Source: an uncultured Eubacteriales bacterium
GTDB lineage: Bacteria; Bacillota; Clostridia; Oscillospirales; CAG-272
DNA: 64,000 nucleotides
NCBI GenBank assembly: GCA_934486825.1
Contig: CAKSQF010000012.1
Coordinates: 16,001-80,000, forward strand
Reading direction: 5' to 3'
In this document: positions 1 through 8,135 of the stretch, piece by piece
How the letters are laid out: each line of letters starts with the position of its first letter
Numbering within the stretch: position 1 is the stretch's first letter
Position numbers and translations under genes: made by a program
The notes under the pieces: model-generated
Database searches by the model: none
The model's input: the letters and a program-made list of their open reading frames with translations, nothing else
What the model was told of the DNA's origin: nothing

Positions 1-1
1 C

Positions 2-73
2 GACACGCTGAAGAAGATATACGATGTCGATGCGGGCGACGATGCGGTAAAGGTATGGAATCAGGTAAAGTAA
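2..73 (+). CDS. pstS: C-terminal end of a phosphate ABC transporter substrate-binding protein (PstS-like), partial
   Basis: An open frame enters from the left edge and ends at a TAA at 71-73, giving 23 residues that finish in VWNQVK. The next start codon, that of the permease gene, lies one base after the stop, so this is the upstream gene of the phosphate operon. The binding-protein gene normally precedes pstC, which is the reason for the call. The visible residues are too few to identify the family alone, so the name is an inference from position. Confidence 0.5.
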   Translation, partial: DTLKKIYDVDAGDDAVKVWNQVK

Positions 74-74
74 T

Positions 75-989
75 ATGAGATCCGCTTACCGTTTCATCAA
101 TTCAAGAGAAAAGATCATGAAGGGCGTATTCCTTGCGAGTGCGCTCTTCTCGGTCGTTGCGCTTGCAACAATCACGGTCTTCCTGCTTATGAACGGTGTA
201 CCGTTCATTGCAAAGACCGGGTTCGGCAACTTCATTTTCGGCACGAAATGGGCACCGATCGCCGATTCGCCCGCTTACGGCATCTTCTCGATGATCGTCG
301 CAAGTCTTTATGTGACCGCACTTTCGGTGCTTTTCGGGGTCGGAGTCGGACTTTTCACGGCGGTCTGTCTTTACAAGTTCTGTCCGAAGAAGCTCGCCGC
401 CTTTATCAGGCAGACGGTCAATCTGCTTGCGGGCATCCCGTCGGTCATATTCGGACTGTTCGGTATGACCGTGATAGTCCCCTTCATCAGGGATTACATA
501 TCCCCGACCGGGGTCGGCTACGGCATCCTTTCATCCTCGATAGTGCTCGGCATAATGGTACTGCCGACGATCGTGAGCGTCAGTCTTGACGCCATGAACG
601 CGGTTCCGGGGAGCTATTTTGAAGGAGCGCTTGCACTCGGTGCGACGAAGGAGGAGGCGACCTTCAAGGTAATGCTTCCCGCGGCGAAAAGCGGCATACT
701 TGCGGGTGTAGTGCTTGCAATCGGACGTGCGATCGGCGAGACAATGGCGGTCATCATGGTGATCGGCGGCTCTGCCGAAATGCCGAGAAGTCTGTTCCAG
801 AGTGTGCGGACGCTTACCGCAAACATCGCCATGGGTGCTACCGAGATCAAAGGCGAAGCCGAATATGCGCTGATTGCCACCGGAGTCGTGCTCTTTGTAT
901 TCACTCTTCTGCTCAACGTAAGTTTCTCGCTCCTGAAGCGCGACGGCGACGGCAAAGTCAAGAAGAAGGCGAGGACGGGCAAAAAATGA
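75..989 (+). CDS. pstC: Phosphate ABC transporter permease PstC
   Basis: A 304-residue inner-membrane permease with about six hydrophobic segments, the first near residues 17-40. Residues around 183-207 carry the EAA-type loop (ALALGATKEEA, then LPAAKSGI) that contacts the ATPase in ABC importers. It pairs with PstA to form the channel for phosphate delivered by PstS and driven by PstB. The stop overlaps the pstA start (ATGA at 986-989), which implies coupled translation. Length and motif match PstC well. Confidence 0.95.
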   Translation: MRSAYRFINSREKIMKGVFLASALFSVVALATITVFLLMNGVPFIAKTGFGNFIFGTKWAPIADSPAYGIFSMIVASLYVTALSVLFGVGVGLFTAVCLYKFCPKKLAAFIRQTVNLLAGIPSVIFGLFGMTVIVPFIRDYISPTGVGYGILSSSIVLGIMVLPTIVSVSLDAMNAVPGSYFEGALALGATKEEATFKVMLPAAKSGILAGVVLAIGRAIGETMAVIMVIGGSAEMPRSLFQSVRTLTANIAMGATEIKGEAEYALIATGVVLFVFTLLLNVSFSLLKRDGDGKVKKKARTGKK

Positions 990-1834
990 AAAAAGGCAAC
1001 CGCAACACGGGGCGTGTCTTTTACACTGCCCTGCGCATACTGAGCATATTTATGACGGTCATATCTGTCATATCGCTTTTTACCATTATTATATATCTGC
1101 TGATAAACGGATGCGACAAGCTTTCATGGCAGCTCCTTTTCGGAAAATACGGTGACAAGCCGTCCATCCTTCCCGCATTCATCGGCACGCTTTATCTTGT
1201 CGTCACAGCGATGCTCATCGCCGTCCCGATCGGGATATTTACAGCCGTCTACCTTGTCGAATACATGAACAACAAAGGCAAAACGGTAAAGATCATCCGC
1301 ATTGCCGCCGAAACGCTCGCGGGAATCCCGAGCATAGTCTACGGTCTGTTCGGATATCTTGTGTTTGTCGTCACTCTCGGATGGGGCTATTCACTGCTCG
1401 GCGGCGGCATTACGCTCGCCATAATGATACTTCCGGTTATCGTCAGATCGACCGAGGAAAGTCTGCTTGCCGTCCCCGACAGCTACCGCGAGGGTTCGCT
1501 CGCACTCGGTGCGGGCAAGGTCCGCACGGTATTCAGCGTCGTACTTCCCGCGGCGGCAAGCGGCATCGTAACATCGGTTATTCTTGCGGTCGGACGTGTC
1601 GTCAGCGAGAGCGCGGTACTCATTCTGACGATCGGAATGGTGGTCAACAATCTTCCCGAAACAATAATGAGTCAGGGCACAAGCCTCGCGCTCGACATAT
1701 ACTATTTCGCAAGCAACGGCTATCCGGATGAGGCATCCGCGACATCGGTAGTCCTTCTCGCGGTGGTTCTGCTCCTCAATGCCGCGGCAAACGGAATCGG
1801 CAAATTACTGAAAAAGAAGACAGGAGAAACATAA
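986..1834 (+). CDS. pstA: Phosphate ABC transporter permease PstA
   Basis: A 282-residue membrane protein and the second half of the phosphate channel. The coupling loop (SLALGAGKVRT, then LPAAASGI) lies near residues 171-195 and closely parallels that of the preceding permease. Hydrophobic segments are spread over the whole length. The gene overlaps both neighbours by a few bases, ending in an A shared with the pstB ATG, so the three genes are one transcript. The alternative, another family of ABC permease, is unlikely given the pstB and phoU context. Confidence 0.95.
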   Translation: MKKGNRNTGRVFYTALRILSIFMTVISVISLFTIIIYLLINGCDKLSWQLLFGKYGDKPSILPAFIGTLYLVVTAMLIAVPIGIFTAVYLVEYMNNKGKTVKIIRIAAETLAGIPSIVYGLFGYLVFVVTLGWGYSLLGGGITLAIMILPVIVRSTEESLLAVPDSYREGSLALGAGKVRTVFSVVLPAAASGIVTSVILAVGRVVSESAVLILTIGMVVNNLPETIMSQGTSLALDIYYFASNGYPDEASATSVVLLAVVLLLNAAANGIGKLLKKKTGET

Positions 1835-2604
1835 TGCAACAATTCAACGATAAAATGGATATTTCGGTAAAAGACTGCCGGCTGTGGTACAATGATTTTC
1901 AGGCGCTAAAGGGAATCAACATGGAAATAAGCGAAAAAGAAATCACCGCCTTCATCGGTCCCTCCGGCTGCGGAAAGAGCACCTTTCTGAAAACGCTCAA
2001 CCGCATGAACGATCTTGTCGACGGCTGTCGCATCGAAGGCAGCTTCATCATCGGCGGGATCGACATATACGCAAAGGACACCGACGTGAATCTGCTGCGG
2101 AAAAAGGTCGGCATGGTCTTTCAGAAGCCGAATCCCTTCCCGATGAGCATATACGACAACATCGCCTTCGCACCGAGAACCTTCGGTACAAAAAGCAAAT
2201 CGGTACTTGACGGAATCGTCGAAACCAGTCTGCGACGCGCCGGCATATGGGACGAGGTGAAGGACAGACTCAAAAAGAGTGCGCTCGGCATATCGGGCGG
2301 ACAGCAGCAGCGTCTCTGCATCGCGCGCGCACTTGCCGCCGATCCGAGCATACTGCTTATGGACGAGCCGACCTCCGCGCTCGACCCGATTTCGACCGGC
2401 AAGGTTGAGGATCTTATGACCGAGCTGAAAAAAGAACTTACGATAGTCATCGTGACCCACAACATGCAGCAGGCAACGCGCATTGCCGATAAAACCGCCT
2501 TTTTCTACCTCGGCGAGCTTATCGAATACGACAGAACCGAAAAGCTCTTCTCCTGCCCGTCCGACAAGCGTACCGAAAATTATATTACCGGCCGTTTCGG
2601 ATAA
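1834..2604 (+). CDS. pstB: Phosphate ABC transporter ATP-binding protein PstB
   Basis: A 256-residue cytoplasmic ATPase that powers the PstCA channel. Walker A (GPSGCGKST) is at residues 42-50, the signature LGISGGQQQ at about 151-159, Walker B (ILLMDEPT) at about 173-180, and a switch histidine follows in VTHNMQQA. The sequence through RMNDLVDGC is typical of PstB. It starts on the last base of pstA and is followed by phoU after 41 bases. A complete gene with no oddities. Confidence 0.97.
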   Translation: MQQFNDKMDISVKDCRLWYNDFQALKGINMEISEKEITAFIGPSGCGKSTFLKTLNRMNDLVDGCRIEGSFIIGGIDIYAKDTDVNLLRKKVGMVFQKPNPFPMSIYDNIAFAPRTFGTKSKSVLDGIVETSLRRAGIWDEVKDRLKKSALGISGGQQQRLCIARALAADPSILLMDEPTSALDPISTGKVEDLMTELKKELTIVIVTHNMQQATRIADKTAFFYLGELIEYDRTEKLFSCPSDKRTENYITGRFG

Positions 2605-2618
2605 AACGCAAAAAATAA

Positions 2619-2647
2619 TTGACAAATGAAAGGGTTTATTGTATCAT
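2619..2647 (+). promoter_or_regulatory. Promoter-like sequence overlapping the phoU start
   Basis: TTGACA at 2619-2624 is followed after exactly 17 bases by TATCAT at 2642-2647. The -10 box overlaps the phoU ATG, so a transcript from here would begin inside phoU. It could supply phoB-phoR separately, or be a chance match. Confidence 0.35.
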
Positions 2648-3299
2648 GAGTATAAGAAACAAATACGAAGATGAACTCATGCAGGTTTCGGGAAAGCTGA
2701 TAAAAATGTGCCGTGCCACCGAGCTTGCGATCGAAAATTCGATAAAGGCGCTGGTCAACCGCGACAACGAAATGTCAAAAGAGGTAATCGCCGAGGACAA
2801 GACGATCGACAACATGGAGCACGACATTGAGCAGGACTGCCTGAAGATACTGCTCATGGAGCACCCGGTGGCGGGCGACTTCCGCGATGTGAGCGCCGCT
2901 CTCAAAATGATAACCGATCTTGAGCGGATTGCCGATCAGGCTGCCGACATCTCGGAGATCGCGCTCTCGTTCGGAGACGAAGAGTTCATCAAGGAACCGG
3001 AGCACATATCGCTCATGGCAAAGCTTGCAATCGGCATGGTAAAGGACGGTGTCCAGAGCTATATAAACCGTGATCTGGAGCTTGCGCTTTCGCTTGACCG
3101 CCGTGACGACCGCGTCGATATGCTTTTCGAAACGGTCAAGAACGATCTTGTCGAGCTTATAAAGCAGTCGGCAAAGAACGCCGATCAGGCGATACTTTTC
3201 ATGATGATCGCCAAATATCTGGAGCGGATTGCCGATCACGCCGTCAACATCGGCGAATGGGTGGAATATGCGGTCACCGGAAATCACAAAATAGGATAA
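2646..3299 (+). CDS. phoU: Phosphate uptake regulator PhoU
   Basis: A 217-residue, almost entirely helical protein made of two repeated three-helix halves, each with the PhoU pattern (for example DLERIADQAADI near residue 97 and YLERIADHAVNIGEW near residue 193). PhoU links the Pst transporter to the PhoR kinase and prevents excess phosphate entry. The ATG at 2646 is chosen over a TTG at 2619 because GAAAGG at 2628-2633 sits 12 bases before it and homologues begin near MSIRNKYEDEL. The region just upstream also resembles a promoter (see 2619-2647). Confidence 0.93.
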   Translation: MSIRNKYEDELMQVSGKLIKMCRATELAIENSIKALVNRDNEMSKEVIAEDKTIDNMEHDIEQDCLKILLMEHPVAGDFRDVSAALKMITDLERIADQAADISEIALSFGDEEFIKEPEHISLMAKLAIGMVKDGVQSYINRDLELALSLDRRDDRVDMLFETVKNDLVELIKQSAKNADQAILFMMIAKYLERIADHAVNIGEWVEYAVTGNHKIG

Positions 3300-3320
3300 A
3301 ACAAAAAGGAGTTTACCCCT

Positions 3321-4004
3321 ATGGCGGAAAAACAACTTATCTATGCGGTTGATGACGAGGACGGGATACGGGATCTGTATTACTGCGTCCTTGAAAGCGC
3401 GGGCTTTGAGCCTGTCTGCTTTGCCGACGGCGACATGCTTTTCGATGCGCTCTCCGACAAGGAAAAAAGGATGCCGTCGCTGATTCTTCTTGACATAATG
3501 CTTGCCGGCACCGACGGATTCGAAATTCTCGCAAAGCTGAGACGCACCTCCTCCACAAAGAACATTCCGGTAATCATGGTTTCCGCCAAGGGAGAGGAAA
3601 TAAGCAAGGTCAGGGGACTAAATCTCGGCGCGGACGATTACATATCGAAGCCGTTCGGGGTACTTGAACTTATTGCGCGCATAAACGCAAATCTCAGGCG
3701 GACAACCGCGGCGGACAGCCTGCTTGTCTGCGGGGACATCGAGCTTGACGACGGCAGACACGAGGTCAGGGCAAACGGAAGAGAGGTCACGCTGACGCTG
3801 AAGGAGTACGAGCTGCTCAAGCTGCTCATGAAGCGCTCGCCCGACATAGTTCCGCGCGGCGAGATCCTCGGCACGGTCTGGGGTGACGATTACATCGGAG
3901 AAACGCGCACGCTTGACATACACATAGGCACGCTGAGAAAAAAACTCGGCGAAACAAAGGCACAGATCAGTACGGTACGAGGGGTAGGGTATATTCTGAA
4001 ATGA
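3321..4004 (+). CDS. phoB: Response regulator of the OmpR/PhoB family, probably PhoB/PhoP
   Basis: A 227-residue two-domain regulator. The receiver domain (about 1-120) has the acidic pair DDED near residue 12, the phosphoacceptor Asp58 in LLDIMLAG, and the conserved Lys in ISKPF near residue 110. The C-terminal winged helix (about 130-227) has the hallmark LTLKEYELL and ends in the recognition segment RTLDIHIGTLRKKL and VRGVGYIL. AAAGGAG precedes the ATG. Its place between phoU and a sensor kinase supports control of phosphate starvation genes. Confidence 0.92.
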   Translation: MAEKQLIYAVDDEDGIRDLYYCVLESAGFEPVCFADGDMLFDALSDKEKRMPSLILLDIMLAGTDGFEILAKLRRTSSTKNIPVIMVSAKGEEISKVRGLNLGADDYISKPFGVLELIARINANLRRTTAADSLLVCGDIELDDGRHEVRANGREVTLTLKEYELLKLLMKRSPDIVPRGEILGTVWGDDYIGETRTLDIHIGTLRKKLGETKAQISTVRGVGYILK

Positions 4005-5695
4005 AAAAGAAAATAGTGATTCTTAATCTGCTGATCGTAATAGTCGCTCTTATCATGATGTTCGGACTCGGCATCATAGTCACGCGGAGCAATCATTACG
4101 AAATGGCAAGGCAGAAAATAACAGAGCTTACCGAAATATATGCAAACAATTACAGTCCGGACGAAAGGTTCACCGAAAAGATTGACAGCGACATACGTGT
4201 CACGGTTATAGATTCGGACGGTCGGGTCATCGCGGACAGCGAACAGATCAATCTTTCGGGCATGGAAAATCATCTCGGCAGAGAAGAAATAATTGCCGCA
4301 GCCGAAGGAAAAATGACGATTGTCACACGCCAGAGCGACTCGGTCAATCAGGACATGATGTACTGCGCAAAGCGCATCGAATACGGAGGAAGTCACCTTT
4401 TCGTGCGTGTTGCGATTCCGATCGAAAGCGTAAACTCATACATAGTCAAAAGCGTCGTGCCGATGATATTCATAATGATATTCGCGCTTTCCTGCTCGCT
4501 TTTTGCAAGCATCTTCTTTGTCGGCGGTCTCATGAAGCCGCTCCGGAAGGTAAGAAGCTGCCTTGTCGGACTGAGTACCGGAGAAGATTATTCGCCGGTT
4601 CCGCCGATGACCGATGACGATGACGTAAACAAGCTGCTTGCCGAAATAAACGAGATCGGCGTCAGACTGCATGACAGTATTGACGAGACAAAGCATGAAA
4701 AGGAAAAGCTCGGCTACATTCTCGACAACATCTCGGACGGTATCGTGGTAGCCGACAGCTCGCTTGACATTGTAATCACAAACCGCGTTGCGAAAAACAT
4801 ATTCGGGGTGAACGACAGCGTCGGCAGACACGTCGATATACTCACGTCAAGCGGCGACTATCTTTCGGCAATGTCCGAATGTGCAAAGGGCAAAAACGAA
4901 AGCATATTCCAGATGCAGTCGGACGACAGATGGTATCTCTGCACGGTCAGGCACACCGACAGCGATTTTGTGATATCCGTCCTCTCGGACATCACCGCAA
5001 GCAAGACGGGCGAGAATCTCCGCCTTGAATTTTTCGCAAACGCATCGCATGAGCTGAAAACTCCGCTTACGACAATCAAGGGCTTCAACGATATGATCTC
5101 ACTCAAGGCGGACAGCGAGATAAAGGACTATTCGGACCGGATCGACAAGGAAGTCACACGCATGACAAACCTTATCGACGACATGCTCGGACTGAGCAGG
5201 CTTGAAAACTCAAGCGAAAAACAGCTTATGCCGACCGAGCTTTCGCTGAACCGGATTGCATGCGATGTAATAGACGGGCTGAGCGTGCTTGCCGGTCAGA
5301 AGAAGGTATCTGTCAGCATCGAAGGAGACGCGACCGTTTATGCCGAACGCGAACACATGTATGAGCTTATAAAGAATCTTGCCGAAAACGCGATCCGCTA
5401 CAACAACGACGGCGGCAGGGTCGATATTCTGCTTGCCGACAAAAAGGAAGGTGCCGAACTTACGGTATCCGACAACGGCATCGGCATAGACAACGAGCAC
5501 CAGAGCCGCATATTCGAACGCTTCTACCGCGTTGACAAGTCGCGCTCGCGCTCGACCGGCGGAACCGGTCTCGGTCTTGCGATAGTAAAGCACATCTGCG
5601 AGCTTTATCATGCGCGCATTACGCTGAAATCCAAACTCGGAGTCGGAACCACTGTAACCATTCTCTTTCCCGACAGAGTAAAAGGAACAAAATAA
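4001..5695 (+). CDS. phoR: Sensor histidine kinase, probably PhoR
   Basis: A 564-residue membrane kinase. An N-terminal transmembrane helix (about 4-26) and a second near 150-175 bracket an extracytoplasmic sensor region. Next come a HAMP-like linker, a PAS-like domain (about 245-330, ILDNISDGIVVAD), the dimerisation box with phosphorylated His350 in ASHELKTPLT, and an ATPase domain with the N box (LAENAIRYNN), G1 (DNGIGI) and G2 (GGTGLGLAI). It overlaps the regulator gene by 4 bases. A strong terminator follows. The phosphate role is inferred from the operon. Confidence 0.92.
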   Translation: MKKKIVILNLLIVIVALIMMFGLGIIVTRSNHYEMARQKITELTEIYANNYSPDERFTEKIDSDIRVTVIDSDGRVIADSEQINLSGMENHLGREEIIAAAEGKMTIVTRQSDSVNQDMMYCAKRIEYGGSHLFVRVAIPIESVNSYIVKSVVPMIFIMIFALSCSLFASIFFVGGLMKPLRKVRSCLVGLSTGEDYSPVPPMTDDDDVNKLLAEINEIGVRLHDSIDETKHEKEKLGYILDNISDGIVVADSSLDIVITNRVAKNIFGVNDSVGRHVDILTSSGDYLSAMSECAKGKNESIFQMQSDDRWYLCTVRHTDSDFVISVLSDITASKTGENLRLEFFANASHELKTPLTTIKGFNDMISLKADSEIKDYSDRIDKEVTRMTNLIDDMLGLSRLENSSEKQLMPTELSLNRIACDVIDGLSVLAGQKKVSVSIEGDATVYAEREHMYELIKNLAENAIRYNNDGGRVDILLADKKEGAELTVSDNGIGIDNEHQSRIFERFYRVDKSRSRSTGGTGLGLAIVKHICELYHARITLKSKLGVGTTVTILFPDRVKGTK

Positions 5696-5704
5696 CATCT
5701 TATG

Positions 5705-5736
5705 TGACCGACCGCATGGTCGGTCATATTTTTTTG
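5705..5736 (+). terminator. Rho-independent terminator of the pst-pho operon
   Basis: The 9-bp arms TGACCGACC and GGTCGGTCA enclose a GCAT loop and are followed by a run of seven T. It closes the operon after the kinase gene. Confidence 0.9.
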
Positions 5737-5745
5737 CGCGGTCTA

Positions 5746-5774
5746 TTGACAAAGCACTCACGGTCGGTTATAAT
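5746..5774 (+). promoter_or_regulatory. Promoter of the GH42 gene
   Basis: Perfect consensus: TTGACA at 5746-5751, a 17-base spacer and TATAAT at 5769-5774. A leader of about 130 bases follows. It can form two hairpins, with arms TCCGGAA/TTCCGGA (5804-5844) and TGTGCTTT/AAAGCACA (5852-5871), before AAGGAAGGAAAGG and the ATG. Confidence 0.85.
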
Positions 5775-5908
5775 GAGTCAAAAACAAACCGCAGGAGAAA
5801 AAATCCGGAATCGGGGGCGGACTTGCACTCAAACCGTTTCCGGACTCCGCTTGTGCTTTTCAAAAAGCACATATATTCACATATATTAAGGAAGGAAAGG
5901 TCATAAAC

Positions 5909-7873
5909 ATGAAAAAACCGTTTCTCGGATGTGCGTACTATCCCGAAGACTGGGATGAAGATCAGATCGATTTCGACATATCCATGATGAAGAAGGCAGG
6001 TATCACCTGCGCGCGCATTGCCGAATTTGCATGGCGAAAAATGGAGCCGAGCCGCGGACATTACGATTTCGGCTGGCTGCACAATGTGGTGGACAAGCTC
6101 GCCGCCGCCGACATTTCGGTCGTTATGGGCACACCGACAGCCTGCCCGCCGATATGGCTCATAAAGGAATATCCCGACGTCGCGGAGCTCGGACCGAACG
6201 GGGTAAGAAAAAGTCACGGCGGCAGACGTCACTGCTGCTCGAACAATCCGCACTATCTCGAAGCGTCCGACGCGATAGTCACCGCTCTCGCAAAGGAATT
6301 CGGAAGCGATCCGAACATCATCGGATGGCAGATCGACAACGAAATCTATTCATGGGGTACCGGGTGCGTTTGCGGGCACTGCATCGACCGCTTTCACAAG
6401 GCGCTCGAAAAGAAGTACGGCAGCATTGAAAATCTCAACGCGCGCTGGAATCTGAATCTGTTCAGTCAGGCGTACGACAGCTTCGATGAAATCCCGGCTG
6501 CGGTCAACGCATGGCACAATCCCCACATACGCATGGAATGGATTGTTTCGAACCGCGAGGCTCAGATCGATTTCGTACACCGTCAGGCGGCGATCCTCAG
6601 AAAGTACACCAAGGCTCCCATCGGCACCGACATGATGCCGGTGAACGGAGAGGATTACGAAAAAATGAACGAATGTCTCGACATCGCAATGTTCAATCAT
6701 TACAACGAGCCGTCGAATCTCCCGGGTCTTCCCTTCTGGTACAACTTCATCCGCACGGTCAGGGACACTCCCTTCTGGAACACCGAAACGGCTACAACAT
6801 GGAACGGCAGTGAGGCGATCACTCAGTTCCTGAAGCCGGAGGGCTTCTGCCGTGTAAACAGCTGGATACCGATCGCGCTCGGCGGCGAGGCAAACATGTA
6901 CTGGCTCTGGAGACAGCACTGGGCGGGTCACGAGCTTATACACGGGGCGGTTCTCTACCCCGACGGCAAGCCGATGCACACCTTCGGAGAGATACGGCAG
7001 ACAGCCGCCGAATTTGAAAAGGCGTCCGATTTCATCACATCGACAAAGGTTGACACCGAGGTTGCGATACAGTTTACATCAAAGAACTGGAACATGTTCG
7101 AATGTCAGTCGGTCATCGCAAACTACGGCTACCTTGACGGTCCGAGCGACACCATGCATGCGCTGACTCCTCTCGGCGTCTGCCCGGACATCATAGGTGC
7201 ACGCGCTCCGCTTGACAAATACAAGGTCCTCTTCTCAAGGAGCATGCTTACCCTTGAGGACGGCGACATGCCCGAAAGACTCGAAAAGTGGGTCAGAGAC
7301 GGCGGAGTCTGGGTGGTCGGTCCGATGACCGACATCCGCGACTCGGTCGGCGCACATTACAAAAAGAGCGCCACCGGCATGACGGAACGACTGACCGGAG
7401 CGGAAATGCTCCACACCATCCCGACCGACGGGAAATATCTCGCGGCGGAATGGACAGACGGCTCGGGCGAGCTTAAGTTCGGCAGATGGACCGAGGTTTA
7501 CAGCGAGGGCGGAAATGTACTTGCGCGGATAACCAAGGGACATTCGGAGCTTGTCGGAAAGAGCGTTATCGCCTCCTTCGACTGCGGAAAGGGCAAGATC
7601 ATCCTCTGCGGTGCGATGCTTGACAGAGACGAGCTTACAAAGCTTGCAAAGCTCGCCCTCGATATGGCAGGCATAAAGCAGAGAAAGGTCGAAGGCAAGC
7701 TGACCGTCGTTCCGAGAAAGGGAGACGGCAGGGACGGACTCGTCCTCTGCGAGCTGGGATATGAAAACGCATCGGTTGAGCTTGACCGTCCGATGACCGA
7801 CATCCTTACGGGAAAGAGCTATCCCGCCGGCAGACTTTGCGTTGAGCCTTACGGGGTATACGTACTCGAATAA
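5909..7873 (+). CDS. Beta-galactosidase, glycoside hydrolase family 42
   Basis: A 654-residue cytoplasmic enzyme that removes terminal beta-D-galactose from oligosaccharides. The N-terminal (beta/alpha)8 barrel (about 1-370) opens with GCAYYPEDW, a GH42 hallmark. The predicted acid/base is Glu145 in WQIDNE and the nucleophile Glu293 in WNTETATTW. Cysteines in HCCSNNP and GCVCGHC match the zinc cluster of many GH42 enzymes. A trimerisation-type domain and a small beta domain follow. There is no signal peptide. It stands alone between its own promoter and terminator, so import of galactosides must come from elsewhere. Confidence 0.94.
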   Translation: MKKPFLGCAYYPEDWDEDQIDFDISMMKKAGITCARIAEFAWRKMEPSRGHYDFGWLHNVVDKLAAADISVVMGTPTACPPIWLIKEYPDVAELGPNGVRKSHGGRRHCCSNNPHYLEASDAIVTALAKEFGSDPNIIGWQIDNEIYSWGTGCVCGHCIDRFHKALEKKYGSIENLNARWNLNLFSQAYDSFDEIPAAVNAWHNPHIRMEWIVSNREAQIDFVHRQAAILRKYTKAPIGTDMMPVNGEDYEKMNECLDIAMFNHYNEPSNLPGLPFWYNFIRTVRDTPFWNTETATTWNGSEAITQFLKPEGFCRVNSWIPIALGGEANMYWLWRQHWAGHELIHGAVLYPDGKPMHTFGEIRQTAAEFEKASDFITSTKVDTEVAIQFTSKNWNMFECQSVIANYGYLDGPSDTMHALTPLGVCPDIIGARAPLDKYKVLFSRSMLTLEDGDMPERLEKWVRDGGVWVVGPMTDIRDSVGAHYKKSATGMTERLTGAEMLHTIPTDGKYLAAEWTDGSGELKFGRWTEVYSEGGNVLARITKGHSELVGKSVIASFDCGKGKIILCGAMLDRDELTKLAKLALDMAGIKQRKVEGKLTVVPRKGDGRDGLVLCELGYENASVELDRPMTDILTGKSYPAGRLCVEPYGVYVLE

Positions 7874-7940
7874 AAGGCGGATATTATCCGCACAGCATAT
7901 ACCGTCGGACGCAGCCGGTCCGTACTTTTGATATCGTTTC

Positions 7941-7981
7941 AGCGCCGTTTTTGTGCATCATGTACAAAAACGGCGCTTTTG
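7941..7981 (+). terminator. Terminator after the GH42 gene
   Basis: The 14-bp arms AGCGCCGTTTTTGT and ACAAAAACGGCGCT flank a 9-base loop and are followed by four T. Confidence 0.88.
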
Positions 7982-8024
7982 CATTGTCTAATATAGGGAA
8001 TTTTATCTTTTCGGCTGAAATCGG

Positions 8025-8053
8025 TTGAAAATAATCGGCAGATGGTATATAAT
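8025..8053 (+). promoter_or_regulatory. Promoter of the EF-G-like gene
   Basis: TTGAAA at 8025-8030, a 17-base spacer and TATAAT at 8048-8053, followed by a leader of about 75 bases. Confidence 0.75.
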
Positions 8054-8135
8054 AAACGAAAAGACCTCGTAATTACGCGACAATTTGTGCATCTTTACAA
8101 CTATCTGAAAAGCCATTGAAAGGGGCGGTAAAACT

